Shown: one piece after another, positions 23,628-35,911 of the stretch
How the letters are laid out: each line of letters begins with the position of its first letter
How positions within the stretch are numbered: position 1 is the first letter of the stretch
Origin: Eremomyces bilateralis CBS 781.70
Lineage: Eukaryota > Ascomycota > Dothideomycetes > Eremomycetales > Eremomycetaceae
Length of the DNA stretch: 64,000 bases
Assembly (NCBI RefSeq): GCF_010015585.1
Contig: NW_022985071.1
Span: 1,289,097 to 1,353,096, forward strand
Direction: 5' to 3'
Position numbers and translations under genes: made by a program
Notes under the pieces: generated by a model
Database searches by the model: none
Told to the model about the DNA's origin: nothing
Seen by the model: only the letters and a program-made list of their open reading frames with translations

Positions 23628-25420
23628 GGTGAAATAGTGGATGGTCGTCGTTCAGACAAGACAGTCGGGCTTTCGAAACATGAACCACAAGAACAGAGTC
23701 TCGAATCTGCAATGCCGGCAGGCCGCAATAATGAAAGTGTTTTACACTACTCTGTATGTATATGATGGTTCCGGTTCACGCCCGGAGCAGTGGGAACGCT
23801 GGACTAGAAGTAATACGGTAAGAAAGTGAACTGGCCCATAGTTCATACATATGGGCTTACTCCGATCATCGCCCGTAGCAAGGACAAGACAACTAGAAAA
23901 CGAGAAAACGATCGAGTCGTGGACTTGCAGGCTCAGCAAAGGCCGTGACATGGATATGACATGTTCAGGGGCGGAGCTGCATATTTCGCTATGGAGTGGT
24001 GAGTGCTGATCAGTCTGGGTTTGAATGCGAATGGAGACGACACTCCACTTCGGAGTTCCGGGTCACTCCAGACATTGACAGACTGGAATACTTCCGCCGC
24101 CAAGATCTAACGGCCTATCCATTCCCGTTTGATAGGTGCTCTGAGGGCAAAACGTGGGCCTTTATACGGAGCTAACAGATGGCAGAATTGCTTAAGCGAA
24201 GCCAATTAGTGTTAGCAGGAGGACACTCGAGAATTGAAATGCTGTTGATTGTTTTGCTGATTTCTAACGCGTCTTCCAAGAGAGGACCCCCACGATTTTC
24301 GTCCGGAAGACCAAACAATGCTTGAGTCAGGAAATGACCCATAACTCATAATGTAACGGAAAATGAGGTGGGGGCTTTATACGGGTTCCTGGCCATGAGG
24401 CTTGAACGTGCTTGACCTGAAGAAGCATCCAGATTTCAGGCGGATTGAGTAATGATCTGCATTCAGGTCTGGCTGCACGAGTGAAACGACTCGCAAACAA
24501 TCGCAAGAAGCGGCCGAGCGGCAGGAAAAGGCAGTCGATCCGTAACGGACTAACGGCGCGCAAGCATGTGGACTGATGGAGGATCCAGGCACTGTGGGGC
24601 ACTCTTGTCTCCAGCGTAACCGAAACTTGAGAAATGAGACTCAGAGTTGAGAGTTGAGACGTTGGGCAGCGGACTAAAATTCGGCCCGACAATCCCTTTG
24701 GCAGGTGGTCCGGGGCGCCTGGCTCGGGAGTCGGGAAGTCAGGGGGAGTGACAGGGATGTGATTTGTCAAGTTCAGCTAAAGCCCTAAGACTGGTGACTA
24801 TCGCCAAAATACGGGCACTTACCCACCAAACGTAGGCACCTCGCTGCCCTAACGGGTGCGAACTGCGAACAACCCAACAGAAAGTCGGAGCCCGTGCGGC
24901 TAACATCAAAGATCCAGTCTTAGACCCCTGCTTGCACCAACAAACTGGGAGAAGTCGGAAGGGCCTAAACCCTGCGAGTCTGCGAGTCTGCGAGTCTGCT
25001 TGAAGAAAACGATCCGCAGTGGACAGTGGACGCTTGGTCCCCGTACAAATGGCAAAGGGAACTTCCGCCAACTTCGGCTTCTAGAAAAGCCCTGAAAAGG
25101 GGGTCGATGATAATTAGCAGCGCGTGGAGCCACAACGTGGACGGCACCATCAGCCATGTCTCATCAGATCAACGAGCCACGGTCTACGAGGGTCGAGGGA
25201 CGGCTGGTGAGGTCAGTAGTACTCTGTGCTGACTAGTGGGTATCTTCAGTTCTTCTTCAGAACCTTAAAGGATCTGTTGGAACTTGGACATTTTCCTACT
25301 TCCGTAATTGTGTCTCAGACTCCCAGTGGTCGGTTCCCTGCGTAGTTAGCTCCTGCAAGATTTCTTGGACTGAGAACACCTCTCCATCCTTGCCTCATCA
25401 TCGATTCCCATCGCAACAAC
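23628..25420. other. Divergent intergenic region
   Basis: This 1.8-kb region lies between the rhodopsin-domain gene (minus) and the O-methyltransferase gene (plus) and is likely to hold both promoters. An 8-bp unit TGCGAGTC is tripled at 24973-24996. No coding gene is supported. Confidence 0.5.
24973..24996. repeat. 8-bp microrepeat, three copies
   Basis: Three exact TGCGAGTC units lie in the shared upstream region of the methyltransferase gene. It is a short tandem repeat with no evident function. Confidence 0.8.
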
Positions 25421-26677
25421 ATGGCGTCTCCACCAGTCGCCGCGATTCTCGAAAGCCTTGCCACGGCCGGAAAGGCATTCGACAAGAATGAAGCCGGCTC
25501 GAGAGAAGCTCTTATCGAGAACAGCCGCGCGCTGGTCGCCGCGCTGGAGATTCCGAGCGAGTTCATCCAGCGCAGTTTCTGGGCCGAGGTGAGCTCTATG
25601 CCGAAAATGATTGGTTCCAACTATCGTGCTCACCATGTATAATAGCCCGCCATGTCCGCCAACATCGCCATCGCCGTCGATGTCAAGCTTTTCCAACATC
25701 TAAAGGAGGCGGGCGATGCGGGGCTCAGCGGTGCGGCGCTTGCTGAGAAGACCGGGTTCGATGTTGACTTGCTGGAACGCCTCGCAAGGCATCTCGTGGC
25801 GATGAACATCCTCACATATCACGACGGCGCGTTCCACGCCACGGCCCTGAGCAAGAGCCTCGCGGAGGAAAACTACCAGCACAGCATCTCCTTCTGCTAC
25901 GATGCGGCACGGGCATCGTTCAACGGCTTCCCGGAATTCTTCAAGAAGACCGCGTACAAATCCCCCGCGTCCGGCGGGCTCGACGGCCCCTTCCAAGACG
26001 CGCACAAGACGAAGCTCCCATTCTTTGAATGGCTGGTCGCGACACCACCATACCTCCAATACTTTGGCTCCTTCATGAGCGCGTACCGCGCCGGCAAGGC
26101 GAACTGGTACGACGCGGGCTTCTACCCGGTCGCAGAGCGCATTATCACCGGCTTCGACGCCGAGGCCAGTGATGTCCTGCTCGTCGACGTGGGCGGTGGA
26201 GGGGGCCACGACGTCGCCGCCTTCGCCGCGCAATATGCCTCGCGCCCGGGCAAGATCGTCCTTCAGGATCGTGAGTCCGTGATCGCAGGTGTGCTGGCGA
26301 GCACCGAGGAGCGGTCCTATGAAGCGCAGCCGCACGACTTCTTCACGCCGCAGCCCATCCACGCGGCGCGTGCATACTCGCTCCATTCCATCCTCCATGA
26401 CTGGAGCGATGAGAAGGGCGTCAAGATCCTGGAAAATTTGGTGCCGGCGCTCAAGAAGGGCTACTCGCGTGTCCTGCTTAACGAGATCGTGGTCAGCGAG
26501 GAGAAGCCGACGCTGGCGGCGACGAGTATGGACATGATGATGCTGGCGCATTTCGCGGTCCGGGAGCGGACGGAGGCGAACTGGCGGGCCATTCTGGCGA
26601 AGGCCGGGCTCAAGGTCGTCAACATCTATACGTATCCGGGGGTGGCGGAGAGTCTGATTGAGGCGGAATTAGCGTGA
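25421..26677 (+). CDS. SAM-dependent O-methyltransferase
   Basis: It transfers a methyl group from S-adenosylmethionine to a hydroxyl of a small molecule, typically an aromatic secondary metabolite. Exons 25421-25588 and 25646-26677 give 399 residues, as in fungal plant-type (COMT-like) enzymes. The N-terminal winged-helix dimerisation domain covers about residues 60-130 (LSGAALAEKTGFDVDLLERL). The SAM-binding glycine motif VDVGGGGGHD is at 236-245. LQDR (about 262-265) follows. The catalytic-base motif LHDWSDE has its His at about 307, and Glu336 lies in NEIVV. No targeting signal is evident. The substrate cannot be told. It lies between a rhodopsin-domain gene and an MFS exporter gene, which hints at a metabolite pathway. 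Confidence 0.92.
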
Positions 26678-28944
26678 GCGGTTAGATGATCTTATAACGG
26701 CTTACACGCATATAGGTGTCGTTGAAAATTGGAATCGCTCGCCGTTGACTTGATGTGACCCGGGAAAAGGGTTCCCCATTTCCACGTTGATTACGGGTCT
26801 GGCATCACTTCATCCAGGTGCTTGTCCAAGACTCCGGCTCTTTTTCCGTAACATAATGCAACGCGTTTTGGACTGAAAGGCGTTCTCGGGTGGAGTTCTC
26901 GATGATGACGACGTCGCAGGTGATTCCCAGCATCCGTATGATAAATCGACTTTTCGTGGGCTTTGAAATCAATTCATTTTAAGCCTTGTTTACCTGCACC
27001 TCACAGATGATTCCCAGCATCCGTATGATAAATCGGCTTTCCGTGGGCTTTGAAATCGATTCATTTGAAGCCTTGCTTACCTGTACCTCACAGATGATTC
27101 CAGTCCAAAATTCGGGTCCACCGCCGCCCTCGGCCATTGACCTTGTCCAAGCTCCAAAGTAGTGGTTTGTCAATGATGGGGTGCGTCACTGAGTGGCGGA
27201 ACGTGTTAGTTCGATGGAGTATCAAGACTCAGTAGGAGCTTACAGGTGTAGATACTAGACCCCCAATACCGCAAGTCCCAACTCCTAATGTAAGGTGCAC
27301 GTACGAGCCAAGATCTTTGTCATTCGCCAAGCGGACTGCCCGGGCGGAATATATGGCCAATGTAGCAGGAGTGGCATAATAATACGGTTTACGAGTTCCG
27401 ACTTAAGAGGAACCATTGCCAAATGACAGCGGGTCACAACAGTGGCAACATCACAGCATGCACGGGATGAGCTAGCGTGAACACAATAGGTAGGTGCTTG
27501 CGATTCGCATGCTAATCGCCGAGGAATAATAACAGATTCTATGTTCATGAATTTTACAGTTTACACTCTGTAAGAAGAAAAGACTAATAGGGTGACTAGG
27601 GAATCAGGAAGCACTCTGTGGCTAGGACAATGGAAAAGGAGAGAGATGAGGTGGCACGGTGGGTGAGTCTTGAGGTCATGCGCTCTAATCACATGATCCA
27701 TCTAGCAGACACGGACGGAGCACAGCATCTAGATCTTGGGACTTGAGTCTGCCTCGGTGGCGCCACACAAGGTCACAGGGTGACTAGAGGTTGTAGTAGT
27801 ACAGCATCTTGCTGGATGCTGATGTAAAAGTTCGATTAGGACGGCCATTATTATTATGGGATGGAATGTTCGGTCCTTGGCAGTATTGACACCATCTTCA
27901 ATCCAGTCTAGCCATCCAATCCGGCAGCTCGCAAGACTCACGCCAAGGCCATTTGATGTTTTATTATACACGCCAACTCGCCAAGCCATTTCCACCCTAG
28001 TCCATGTTCCTTGGCTCCAGTCGGTTAGGATCTTCGTTAGATCATCACTTTATTGAGACTTCCGCGTATCTGGAACACGAAATGCCCTTGTTAGCCAACC
28101 CGAAACCACCTGAAACGGGTTGGAGGTAGAAACCTAGTGCACCGCCTCCAATTGGGATTTCTAGTGTGCACACACGGGGATATGATAATCTGGTCTCCAG
28201 TTACGCCATACCTAGGTACGTACACGCTTTCTTTCTGCTTGCGACGAGCCCAGATTTGAGATGGTAGATCCGATTCTCTCCATTGATCATTATCCATCAT
28301 CCAAAGTCCTCGTCTCCTCTCGGGGCCGTGCAAGTTAGGCTTGCCGCTAACAGCCTACTATGTACTATCTCACTCCCAGTTCCCACAGCGCATCTTGCCG
28401 CCTCTACCCCGGACTTGTACAGGGTGACCAGTCACTAGCATTCACTGACGAGCGACTGGCCAAGTGACCAGCGACCAGTGACCACCAGCACCCAACCAAT
28501 TAGCACTGATATCTCACATCTTGTCAAACCGAGGGTTTCGTCCACATGCGGGGAAAGGCCACTATTAATTTACTATGTACATACAACCATGTACAAACGA
28601 CGATGGGTGTACGCCACAAATAGGGCCTAGCCCATGGTTGACCAATCTATTCCAGACTTCCAAGGAATGAAAGAACTGATGGAAGCGATTCTCGTTGGAC
28701 TGAGAGCCAGTAACATTTCGACGTCGGCCCACCGTATGGAAGCCGTGCCTCATTCATTTGCAAGCATGTGAATGTCTTTCCTTACATGGAACAATGCCCA
28801 GATTTAGGTACAGGTACTTATATCCATGGTCGTCTGGATATTGCGAACTCCAGATCGACCCCATCTCCATCGCTCGTCCCCAGAGGTTTCGAATCCTCTC
28901 CATTGGAGCACGAATATCGAGCACATCGCCTTGTTTTCATCAAA
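26678..28944. other. Intergenic region with tandem duplication
   Basis: This region of about 2.3 kb has no supportable gene. It contains an 87-bp tandem repeat (26922-27095) and, at about 28420-28500, a cluster of TGACCAG/GTGACCA-like heptamers upstream of the MFS gene. The latter could be coincidence. Confidence 0.5.
26922..27103. repeat. 87-bp tandem repeat, two copies plus stub
   Basis: Copy 1 starts at 26922 and copy 2 at 27009. They begin with the same GATTCCCAGCATCCGTATG and differ at roughly eight sites. A third start (GATTCCAG) is truncated at 27096. The unit carries no open frame of note. Divergence between copies suggests an old duplication. Confidence 0.9.
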
Positions 28945-30871
28945 ATGGGAGACAAGAAGGCTGTTGTGGAGCCCGCCTCCGAGAAGCAGGATGTGGAAAT
29001 GGTCGAGATGGTGGACTCCGCTTCGGATAGAGGAGCCAAGACCGATTCCCTGAGAGACCGACTTCGCGTCAACGTCGACGGAAACGAGGACGATGCCCCT
29101 TTCAAGGTATGGCTAACCCATCATCAAGCCCGTCAACAATTGTGATCGTGTCGACCAAGTGGATCGAGATTGAAGCTGACCCTCCCTTCCAGCTGAACGC
29201 GCGCCTTGTTATGGCTCTTGTGGGCTGCAGTTTCGCCTTCGCCGGCTCGCAATTGATTCCGCTATCCTTCTTCACCCTCTATACCTTCATCGCCAAAGAT
29301 TTTGGAGAAACCAACTTCGTCTGGCTGAAGGCCGCCAACTGGACCGGCCAGATCGGCGCCGCATGTACCCTGGGGCCTCTCTCCGATCTTCTCGGTCGCA
29401 AGCCCATGTTCATGGCTGGCATCTCTTTGTCTATGCTCGGCATGATTGTGTGCGCCTCGACCCCTACCGCCAGCGGCTTCATCGCCGGTCAAGCTCTGGC
29501 CGGTTTCGGGCTCATGGCCGAAGAACTCCTCGCTCTTGCCGTCACCGCGGAGCTCGTGCCGACCTCGAAACGAGCCGTTTACGGGGCCGCGATGATTGCT
29601 GGTTTCATTCCCTGGGCACCCGGTGCGTTGTACGCCCAGCTGATTGCCATGTACAATTGGAGATGGATTGGCTGCATGATTGCTATCTGGCACTTGCTGG
29701 CTCTGGCCATGATTGCTGGGTTCTACAAGCCACCGCCCAGAGTTGCTCACCAAAGCGAATCTAGGAAAGAAATCATTCAGAAGATCGATATAGTTGGCAT
29801 TGCCCTTGGCATCACTGGGTTTGTGGTTTTCCTCGTCGGCCTCAACTGGGGAGGCCAGACGTATCCTTGGGCGTCGGTTCAAGTTGGGTGTGCTCTAGGC
29901 TTTGGCTTGTTCACCGTCATTCTGTTTATTTGCTGGGAAATGTTCGGCGCCAAGTACCCGTTGTTCCCTCGTCGGCTCGTCCAAGTCAAGAGTACCTTCT
30001 GGGCCATCATGCTGGTCATCTTCGCTGCCGGGATCAACTACGTTCCTCTCGCCATCTTCTGGCCCATCGAATCCATCAGTGTCTTCAACTCGAACCACAA
30101 AGAGACAGGACTCAATACCGTTCCTGTTGGCCTCTGCATTCTCGGTGGCGCCATCATCTCCGCCGGATTCTGCGGGAAATGGCCGCAGCATTGCCGTTTG
30201 ATCATGACATTCTTCTGCATCATGCAAACAGCTGGTAAGTCCCGCCTCAGTCCCCCAGCCTGGTCCAAGAGTCCAGTGGCTGCGATGATTACACTCATTG
30301 AGCAATGCTGACCGTGTCTGCTTCAGGTGTCGGCGCCATGGCCGCCATTGATCCTCACAATATTAACACCGCGTGGCCCCCGCTTATCATCGGCCTCGTT
30401 GGAGTCGGCGGGGTGCTATTCCCCAACCAAATCATCGTCACCGTCATCACCCCCGACGATCTCCTGGCCACCGTCACGTCGCTCACCTTCGTCATCCGCG
30501 GCGTCAGCCAGTCGGTGGCGTTAGCCCTGCTCCAGAATCGTTTCGTCGCCGCCGTGACGGCGAACGCTTTAAAGCTCGTGGCTCCCGCCGCCATCAAAGC
30601 CGGCCTGACGAGCGTCCCGCAGATCACCGAACTGGTCAACTCGCTCACAGCGGTGCCATTCAAGGAGTATGTGCCCCAGATGTTGCCGATGGTCAATACG
30701 ACCGAGAAATATGACATGCTCTTCGAGGCCACCGTGCAAACCTTTGGCAAGAGCTTCCCCACCTTGTATTACATTGGCCTCGGGTTTGGGATTGTCGGAT
30801 GCATCGCCTCGATTTTGGTGGGGGATATGTCCAAGTACATGGACGAGCACGTGGCTGTCCATATTCACTGA
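28945..30871 (+). CDS. TRI12-type MFS efflux transporter
   Basis: This is a proton-driven exporter of the major facilitator superfamily, related to trichothecene/siderophore pumps, expected in the plasma membrane. Exons 28945-29106, 29193-30234 and 30327-30871 give 582 residues. A hydrophilic 55-residue N-terminus precedes the first helix (LVMALVGCSFAFAGSQ). The loop motif A, GPLSDLLGRKP, sits between helices 2 and 3, and about 14 hydrophobic segments follow, up to YYIGLGFGIVGCIASILVG. The C-terminal YMDEHVAVHIH is polar. The exon 1 start was chosen because it joins in frame with the conserved LNARLVMAL and matches the acidic N-terminus of the family. The nearby O-methyltransferase suggests a metabolite cargo, which is inference. 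Confidence 0.91.
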
Positions 30872-31098
30872 TCGCGTTACGTTACGAATGTACTCGACCT
30901 AGCTCCGCGTTGGAATTTGATTGATAGAATATGTCTAACTACCAATATATTGAACGTGCCGCACGTCCCATTTTGATTTTGCCTGATCGCTCGGACCACG
31001 CGCTAGAACCGCTAGAACCTAAAACCGTGACAGGCTGATTGGCAATTACTTTTCCGAGACGGTGAGACCCTATTCCCGAAACATCACGGACCATCAAC

Positions 31099-31189
31099 GG
31101 GTGTATGGTCTAGAGGTATGATTCTTGCTTAGGGAAGTCAACACTTCAAAACATGCAAGAGGTCCCGCGTTCGATTCGCGGTACACCCC
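31099..31189 (+). tRNA. tRNA-Pro (AGG) with intron
   Basis: The cloverleaf closes fully. The acceptor stem is GGGTGTA/TACACCC (31099-31105 with 31182-31188), with discriminator C at 31189. The anticodon stem is CTTGC/GCAAG around loop TTAGGGT, with anticodon AGG at 31131-31133. A 19-nt intron (31135-31153) follows base 37, the standard position. The T arm shows the B box GTTCGATTC. The mature length is 72 nt before CCA addition. Confidence 0.95.
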
Positions 31190-31204
31190 CTAATTAGTCT
31201 ATTC

Positions 31205-31212
31205 TTTTTTTT
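31205..31212 (+). terminator. Pol III terminator of tRNA-Pro
   Basis: A run of eight T residues starts 16 nt downstream of the tRNA 3' end, which is the normal RNA polymerase III stop signal. Confidence 0.85.
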
Positions 31213-32100
31213 GGCACGGATGTGTGCGAACCGGACGGTAACGAGACTAGCATAATCATAGACTATAGAATTATCCGTGATACCAGCAGAATCCAAGCCC
31301 TAATTATATTTAAATGACCACGGTATTAGGTAATACGTAATAAACTTAAATATGTAGTCGTATCACGCCGCCTTGGTATCCGAATAACCCTTTCTACCCT
31401 AACCAGTTTCGACGCTCGCCAGTATGTACGGACAGGTCAATATTGTTTTTGCATGCTTTGATGACTTAGGTATACGTCGTGAAGCCTACATCAAGACTCG
31501 AGAGGCCATACTGGAGAGAAGGTAGTTCAATGGAACAAGTAAGCAACCGTGACGGTAATCCGAGGGGCGGTCAAATTCTCCTATAATACCCATCAGGGTC
31601 CCTCTGTGGCAGAAAACTGTGATTGTGTCGAGATGCTTACAAACCTCCGAATTCTCCAGAATGGTCTTCGTCGACTTTGAACAAGATTTCCTATTCCCGA
31701 CGGCGAACTCGACGAAGGTTGAAGGAGACAATGAACAATAGCTAGAATATTCAATTGATCTAGCAGGAAATTCTAAAAACATGACTATTCAACTCCTGAT
31801 TCGACTCCAGTCATCGTTGACCATGCCCAAGACCCATGCACCTTGCTATGACCAGACCAAAAACCGAACATGTCAAAGAAAAGAAGCCGGATTTGACCCA
31901 GCTCCAAATGCTCCCTGCAATCCAAAGGGAAAATGACCCGGATATAAACCGTAAGATTGAGTGGCCCAAAATGCTCGCAAGTGCGAGCTCGTAGTGATGA
32001 GAAATGTACCAGGGGCCCCCAACGCCATAAACTCAGACCGTCTCAATATCCAGCTGAGAGATCCTCTTAAATCTCGTCAAAAGCTCTTATCTCGCCACAT
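31213..32100. other. Intergenic, nothing recognised
   Basis: This AT-rich spacer of about 890 bp follows the tRNA gene. A 98-codon minus-strand frame (31486-31782) shows no motif and no partner exons, so it is not called. Confidence 0.45.
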
Positions 32101-32396
32101 CTATAACTCGTCCAGCTCGAACTCCAAATTCACGTCCTCGCTGCAATCCACGCAGTAATAGTTGGAGAACCCGCCGCAGGTGACGCGCATGTTCCGGCAC
32201 ATATCGATGGACCAGGCGTCGTAGGAATAGCCGCTCAGGAGGCGGTTGGGGCAGATTTCGATGCTGTCGGACCAGATGAAGTAGGAGTGGTTGCAACTGC
32301 GGGGTGGATGTTAGTCGCTGTGGGGGAGGCGATTGTGTCGCCAGAGGCCGGATGAGGGGGAACTTACCAGTACCAGCTGTATGTATATTGACACAT
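32101..32396 (-). CDS. Small Cys-rich protein, 74 aa
   Basis: Exons 32396-32368 and 32296-32101 join through a 71-nt intron with a GTAAGT donor and give 74 residues. The sequence starts MCQYTYSWYCCNHSYF. It contains eight cysteines: C2, the C10-C11 pair, and single cysteines near residues 22, 40, 47, 56 and 59. The last group sits in VTCGGF and YYCVDCSED, and the acidic tail ends LEFELDEL. There is no signal peptide, so it is probably intracellular. The spaced Cys and His residues could bind a metal ion, which is inference. Proteins starting with a similar MC-x-x-Y pattern are common, uncharacterised fungal small proteins. The stop at 32101 and clean splice sites support it, but no family can be named. 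Confidence 0.6.
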
Positions 32397-34419
32397 TTTG
32401 AAGAAGGGAAGCGGTTGGCTTCGGGGGAAGTGTGGGTTTGGGGGTACGGGGAGGAAGTCTAGATAGAGGTACAGAAGAGGTCGACCGACTGCAGGATCGT
32501 GCACACCGCTGGTTGGGTGCTAGGAGCTAGGAGACTTGTTCTACTGGCTGAATGCATGCGATAGAGGGAATCGATTTCCCAGGTATGCTCGCGACTGTCT
32601 ACCTATCCAATAGATCTAGCAGTTCGGCTGATCGTCGTCTGGAAGTAATAGTATCCTCGAGGTGACTTCTGGAAGCGTGCTATAGTTTGAGTTACAAGGA
32701 GAAGAGAGGAGGAAAAGGAAAGGAGTCGGGCGACGACTTAAGTACAGGAAATACGAGACCTCTGCCAAAAAAATACGAAATAAAACCGAGCGCGATGAAT
32801 GGAGGGCGAGGAGGCTTTTAAGTTATAACGGATGGCCACCCCACGGAACGAGGCGGTGGGGAGAGCCATGCGGGATTGCGGCCCAGCTACAGCAGTTCCG
32901 AACAATGGAGCAATGCCGGTCCAGAATCCGGAGTATTTGGGTAGATACTTAACCACGATTGGCTCATGGCAATGTCGGATACCAAATCAGGCATGAGGCG
33001 GCGGCAATGCGGGTCGCTGGGGCTGGAGTCGATCCGCATCCGACCAGGCTACCGTACCATATCCAATATTGCTGAACTGAGACCAGGTGACTCATATCAG
33101 GTCAGATGGATTGTTCCGTGCATCCATCGTATGCATGAATGCAGACAAGACAAGGCGGATGCGAGAGAGACGTTGATTCATTAGAGAGGCCATACTTCCG
33201 ATGACCGGTCGAACACGAGACATGGAGTCTAGGCGACGGGTGAGGCTTGGAGACGAAGTTGATAGTGAAGAGATTCCGAATCCCCGACGTTCCAACATTC
33301 TGCAGGGTCCAACACTAATCTGCAGGGTCCCCGCCTTGCCGCCTCGCTGCCTCAGGAGGACCCTTTGCAAATTCCTGGAACATTGAGTGCTTTAATCCAA
33401 TCACCGATAGTCTTCAGAGGTGGAATCGGGACCCGATCGCTGACTGGACCATTGTTCCTCCTCGAAAACTCAGATTCCGTGGCGTGGAGGTTCCCGATTC
33501 TTCCTCGCTGCGCTCCGGCTGTTCGGACATGGCGGGATGGTTGTGGAGGAGCGCAGGCGGTGCCGCTCGTCCCGCTGAGCGAACGGCAGTATTGAACTAC
33601 AGTCTACGGGTTAGCACGTTCATCTACGCACTATTTTGGCGGGGTATGGTGGATTCCGATATAATAGGATTTAGGAAAGTCGATCTTGACTTCGCGTTCT
33701 CCCTTGTGTTGTCACTTGACGAATCACGGCATCGGTTCGGACTCAACAATATTTGACCGCCATTGCTTTCCATGCCGCAGCCTCTCAGCAACAGTTGTGA
33801 AGCGTCCAAGGCGTCGTGATCCCGAACCAGGTGTGATGATGTGCGACAGCTACCTTCTCCGACGTCGCAATTCATCTTGTCCGCTCAGCGCTCAGTGATT
33901 GATGCCTCGGCTTTGAATCTTGGATGTTCCAGGCCGCCTCGTGCTACCAGACCGTTCCGTGTGGCGCCGGTTTTGAGCAAAGAGTAGGCAAGGACAAGAC
34001 GGTATTGTCATACAGTGATGAGATAAAGGTTGTGTTCGTCACGGTTTGATGCTAGTCACATGCAAGGAGTAGCTCGAGAAATAGTTGAGTGATAACAATG
34101 GGCATATGTATTTCTATGTTGACAGCACGCTGTGGGCGACCAAGCAGGAGTCTTGTAAATCCGTTGCCTCAGTCGTTAACTCCGAGGGCCTCGTCTGATA
34201 TTCCGTAATACCTTTATCTCAACATGTATCCTACCCTATACTACTAAGCAGTACTGCGGTTTCTCTCCATTGACAGAGCCCTTTGGCCAAAACTAGGCCA
34301 ATTAATCATAGAACAGGTGGTTCATACATCGGCACCATACTATATACAGTTCCAGAACCCGACTCCAAAATCTATAAGAATGCAGCTCCGCTTATCGTTG
34401 CTCGTTCCTCATCATTCAT
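32397..34419. other. Intergenic, nothing recognised
   Basis: This 2-kb region lies upstream of the Cys-rich gene and downstream of the GPI-protein gene. No coding, RNA or repeat feature could be supported. Confidence 0.45.
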
Positions 34420-35911
34420 TCATAAAACCAGCAGTAACCCAAGCATTCCCACGATGATACAAACAACCCCTCCCCTAACCCCATGCATGCTCGCACTGCT
34501 AGCCGGAACCTTCTCAACTGCCCCCCCACCACCCGCCGTCGCCGAGCACTGCGCCCCAGTTCCACACGCATAATCAGTCGGACAACACCCGCCATTCGCG
34601 TCCGCAGGGCAACTGAACCACCCCGATGCACACGATCCCGCCGTCGTCGCTGGTCCATCTCCCACCGGCGCAACGACGGTGACCCCATTGGCGTCGACCG
34701 TAGTGGTGCTCTCCGCTCTCGGACAACTGGTCTCCGCGCAATCGCGGCCGACGCGGCAGCAGCCACCGATGTAGAACGCGGAGCACATGTAGAATCCGCC
34801 CGGGCAGCCGGAGATGGGTGGGAGGGTCGTTGTCGGTGCCGCGGACGTAGGTGGAGGAGAGGTGATTGTCGTGCTGCCAGTGGGTCGCACGGGAGGGGCC
34901 GCGGTGCTAAGCGGAGGACAATCGGTAGGTCCACAGCCGCGGTCGGAAGGACAGCAGCCGCCGCCGAGCGATGCGGGGCATGATTGGAAGCCGGGGCTGC
35001 AGGTCAGTGGTTGCGTTTGGGTGGTAGACGGTGGGGGAGGCGTCGGAGTGGTTGAGGGGCGACCGGTGGTGACTGTAACGACTGGGAGCGTTACGGTCGT
35101 TGTCATGGTGGACGCAACGATGCCTATTGCCCATCAGCATGAGGTATTTCAGTCAGCGGACTCCAACAGCACACTTACATCCAACATCGAGGCAGGCGTA
35201 GTTCGGTATACAGCATCCGCCGTTCGGGCTATTAGGACATGCCTGATACCCCGCCGCGGTGTCACACGACGACAGCTCCCCTCCGCAATTCGAACCTTGA
35301 GGACAACAGCCGACGTCGCCCAGACCCGTATCGTCCACCTGCACGCAAGTCTCGCCAGCTCCGCAGCAGGAGTTGGGTCGGCCGATCCCTGCGCAGCTCT
35401 CCGTTCCGAGGGGGCATAGGAAGTCCCGTCTAGATAGCCTACTGCGGCCCCATAGCCATCGATGCTCTTGTTCTGTTGCGTTCGAGTGGAGAAGGAAGGG
35501 TTGGAGGGGAGTCGGATCTGAGAGATTCGATCGATGGGCGAGGCGGTCGTGGTCTAAAGGGGCCGGGACAGATGCGACAGTATTGTCGTCAGGATCTGGA
35601 GACCCATCTGAAAATGCGCTTTCGGACGCCCACGCTTCATCTGAACTTTGCCCGAGCTGCCAGTAGTCGAGGAAGAACATCTCTCCTTCGTCGCCGGACA
35701 TCTTCCGTACCGCGGTCGGCTGAGCATCTCTTCTTAGCCGCGAATGCGCTTCGATATTCCTCCGCACCAGCCGCTCGTGCTCGGGATAATACTTGACATC
35801 TGCAGGAAGATCGTAGGGCCATTTATCGCTGTCCACTGAGGCAGTCTCCGCCGAGGTGAGAAGCAGGACTAGGAACGATGACAGCAGTGATGGACTGCAT
35901 AATGGACGCAT
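34420..35911 (-). CDS. Secreted Cys-repeat protein, probably GPI-anchored
   Basis: This is a predicted cell-surface protein of 478 residues encoded by exons 35911-35179 and 35123-34420. A signal peptide covers about residues 1-23 (LLSSFLVLLLTS core). A non-repetitive region with N-glycosylation sites (NLSD, NATE) precedes five Cys modules with the pattern C-x4-C, then GGCC or SCC, then C and C. Examples are CPLGTESC with SCCGAGETC, CSPGFQSC with GGCCPSDRGC, CPGGFYMC with GGCCRVGRDC, and CASGWFSC with GGCCPTDYAC. Pro/Ser/Thr-rich linkers separate the later modules. The C-terminus is a small-residue region followed by a hydrophobic tail (VVCIIVGMLGLLLVL), as in GPI precursors. Similar modules occur in uncharacterised Aspergillus surface proteins; the ligand is unknown. 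Confidence 0.85.
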
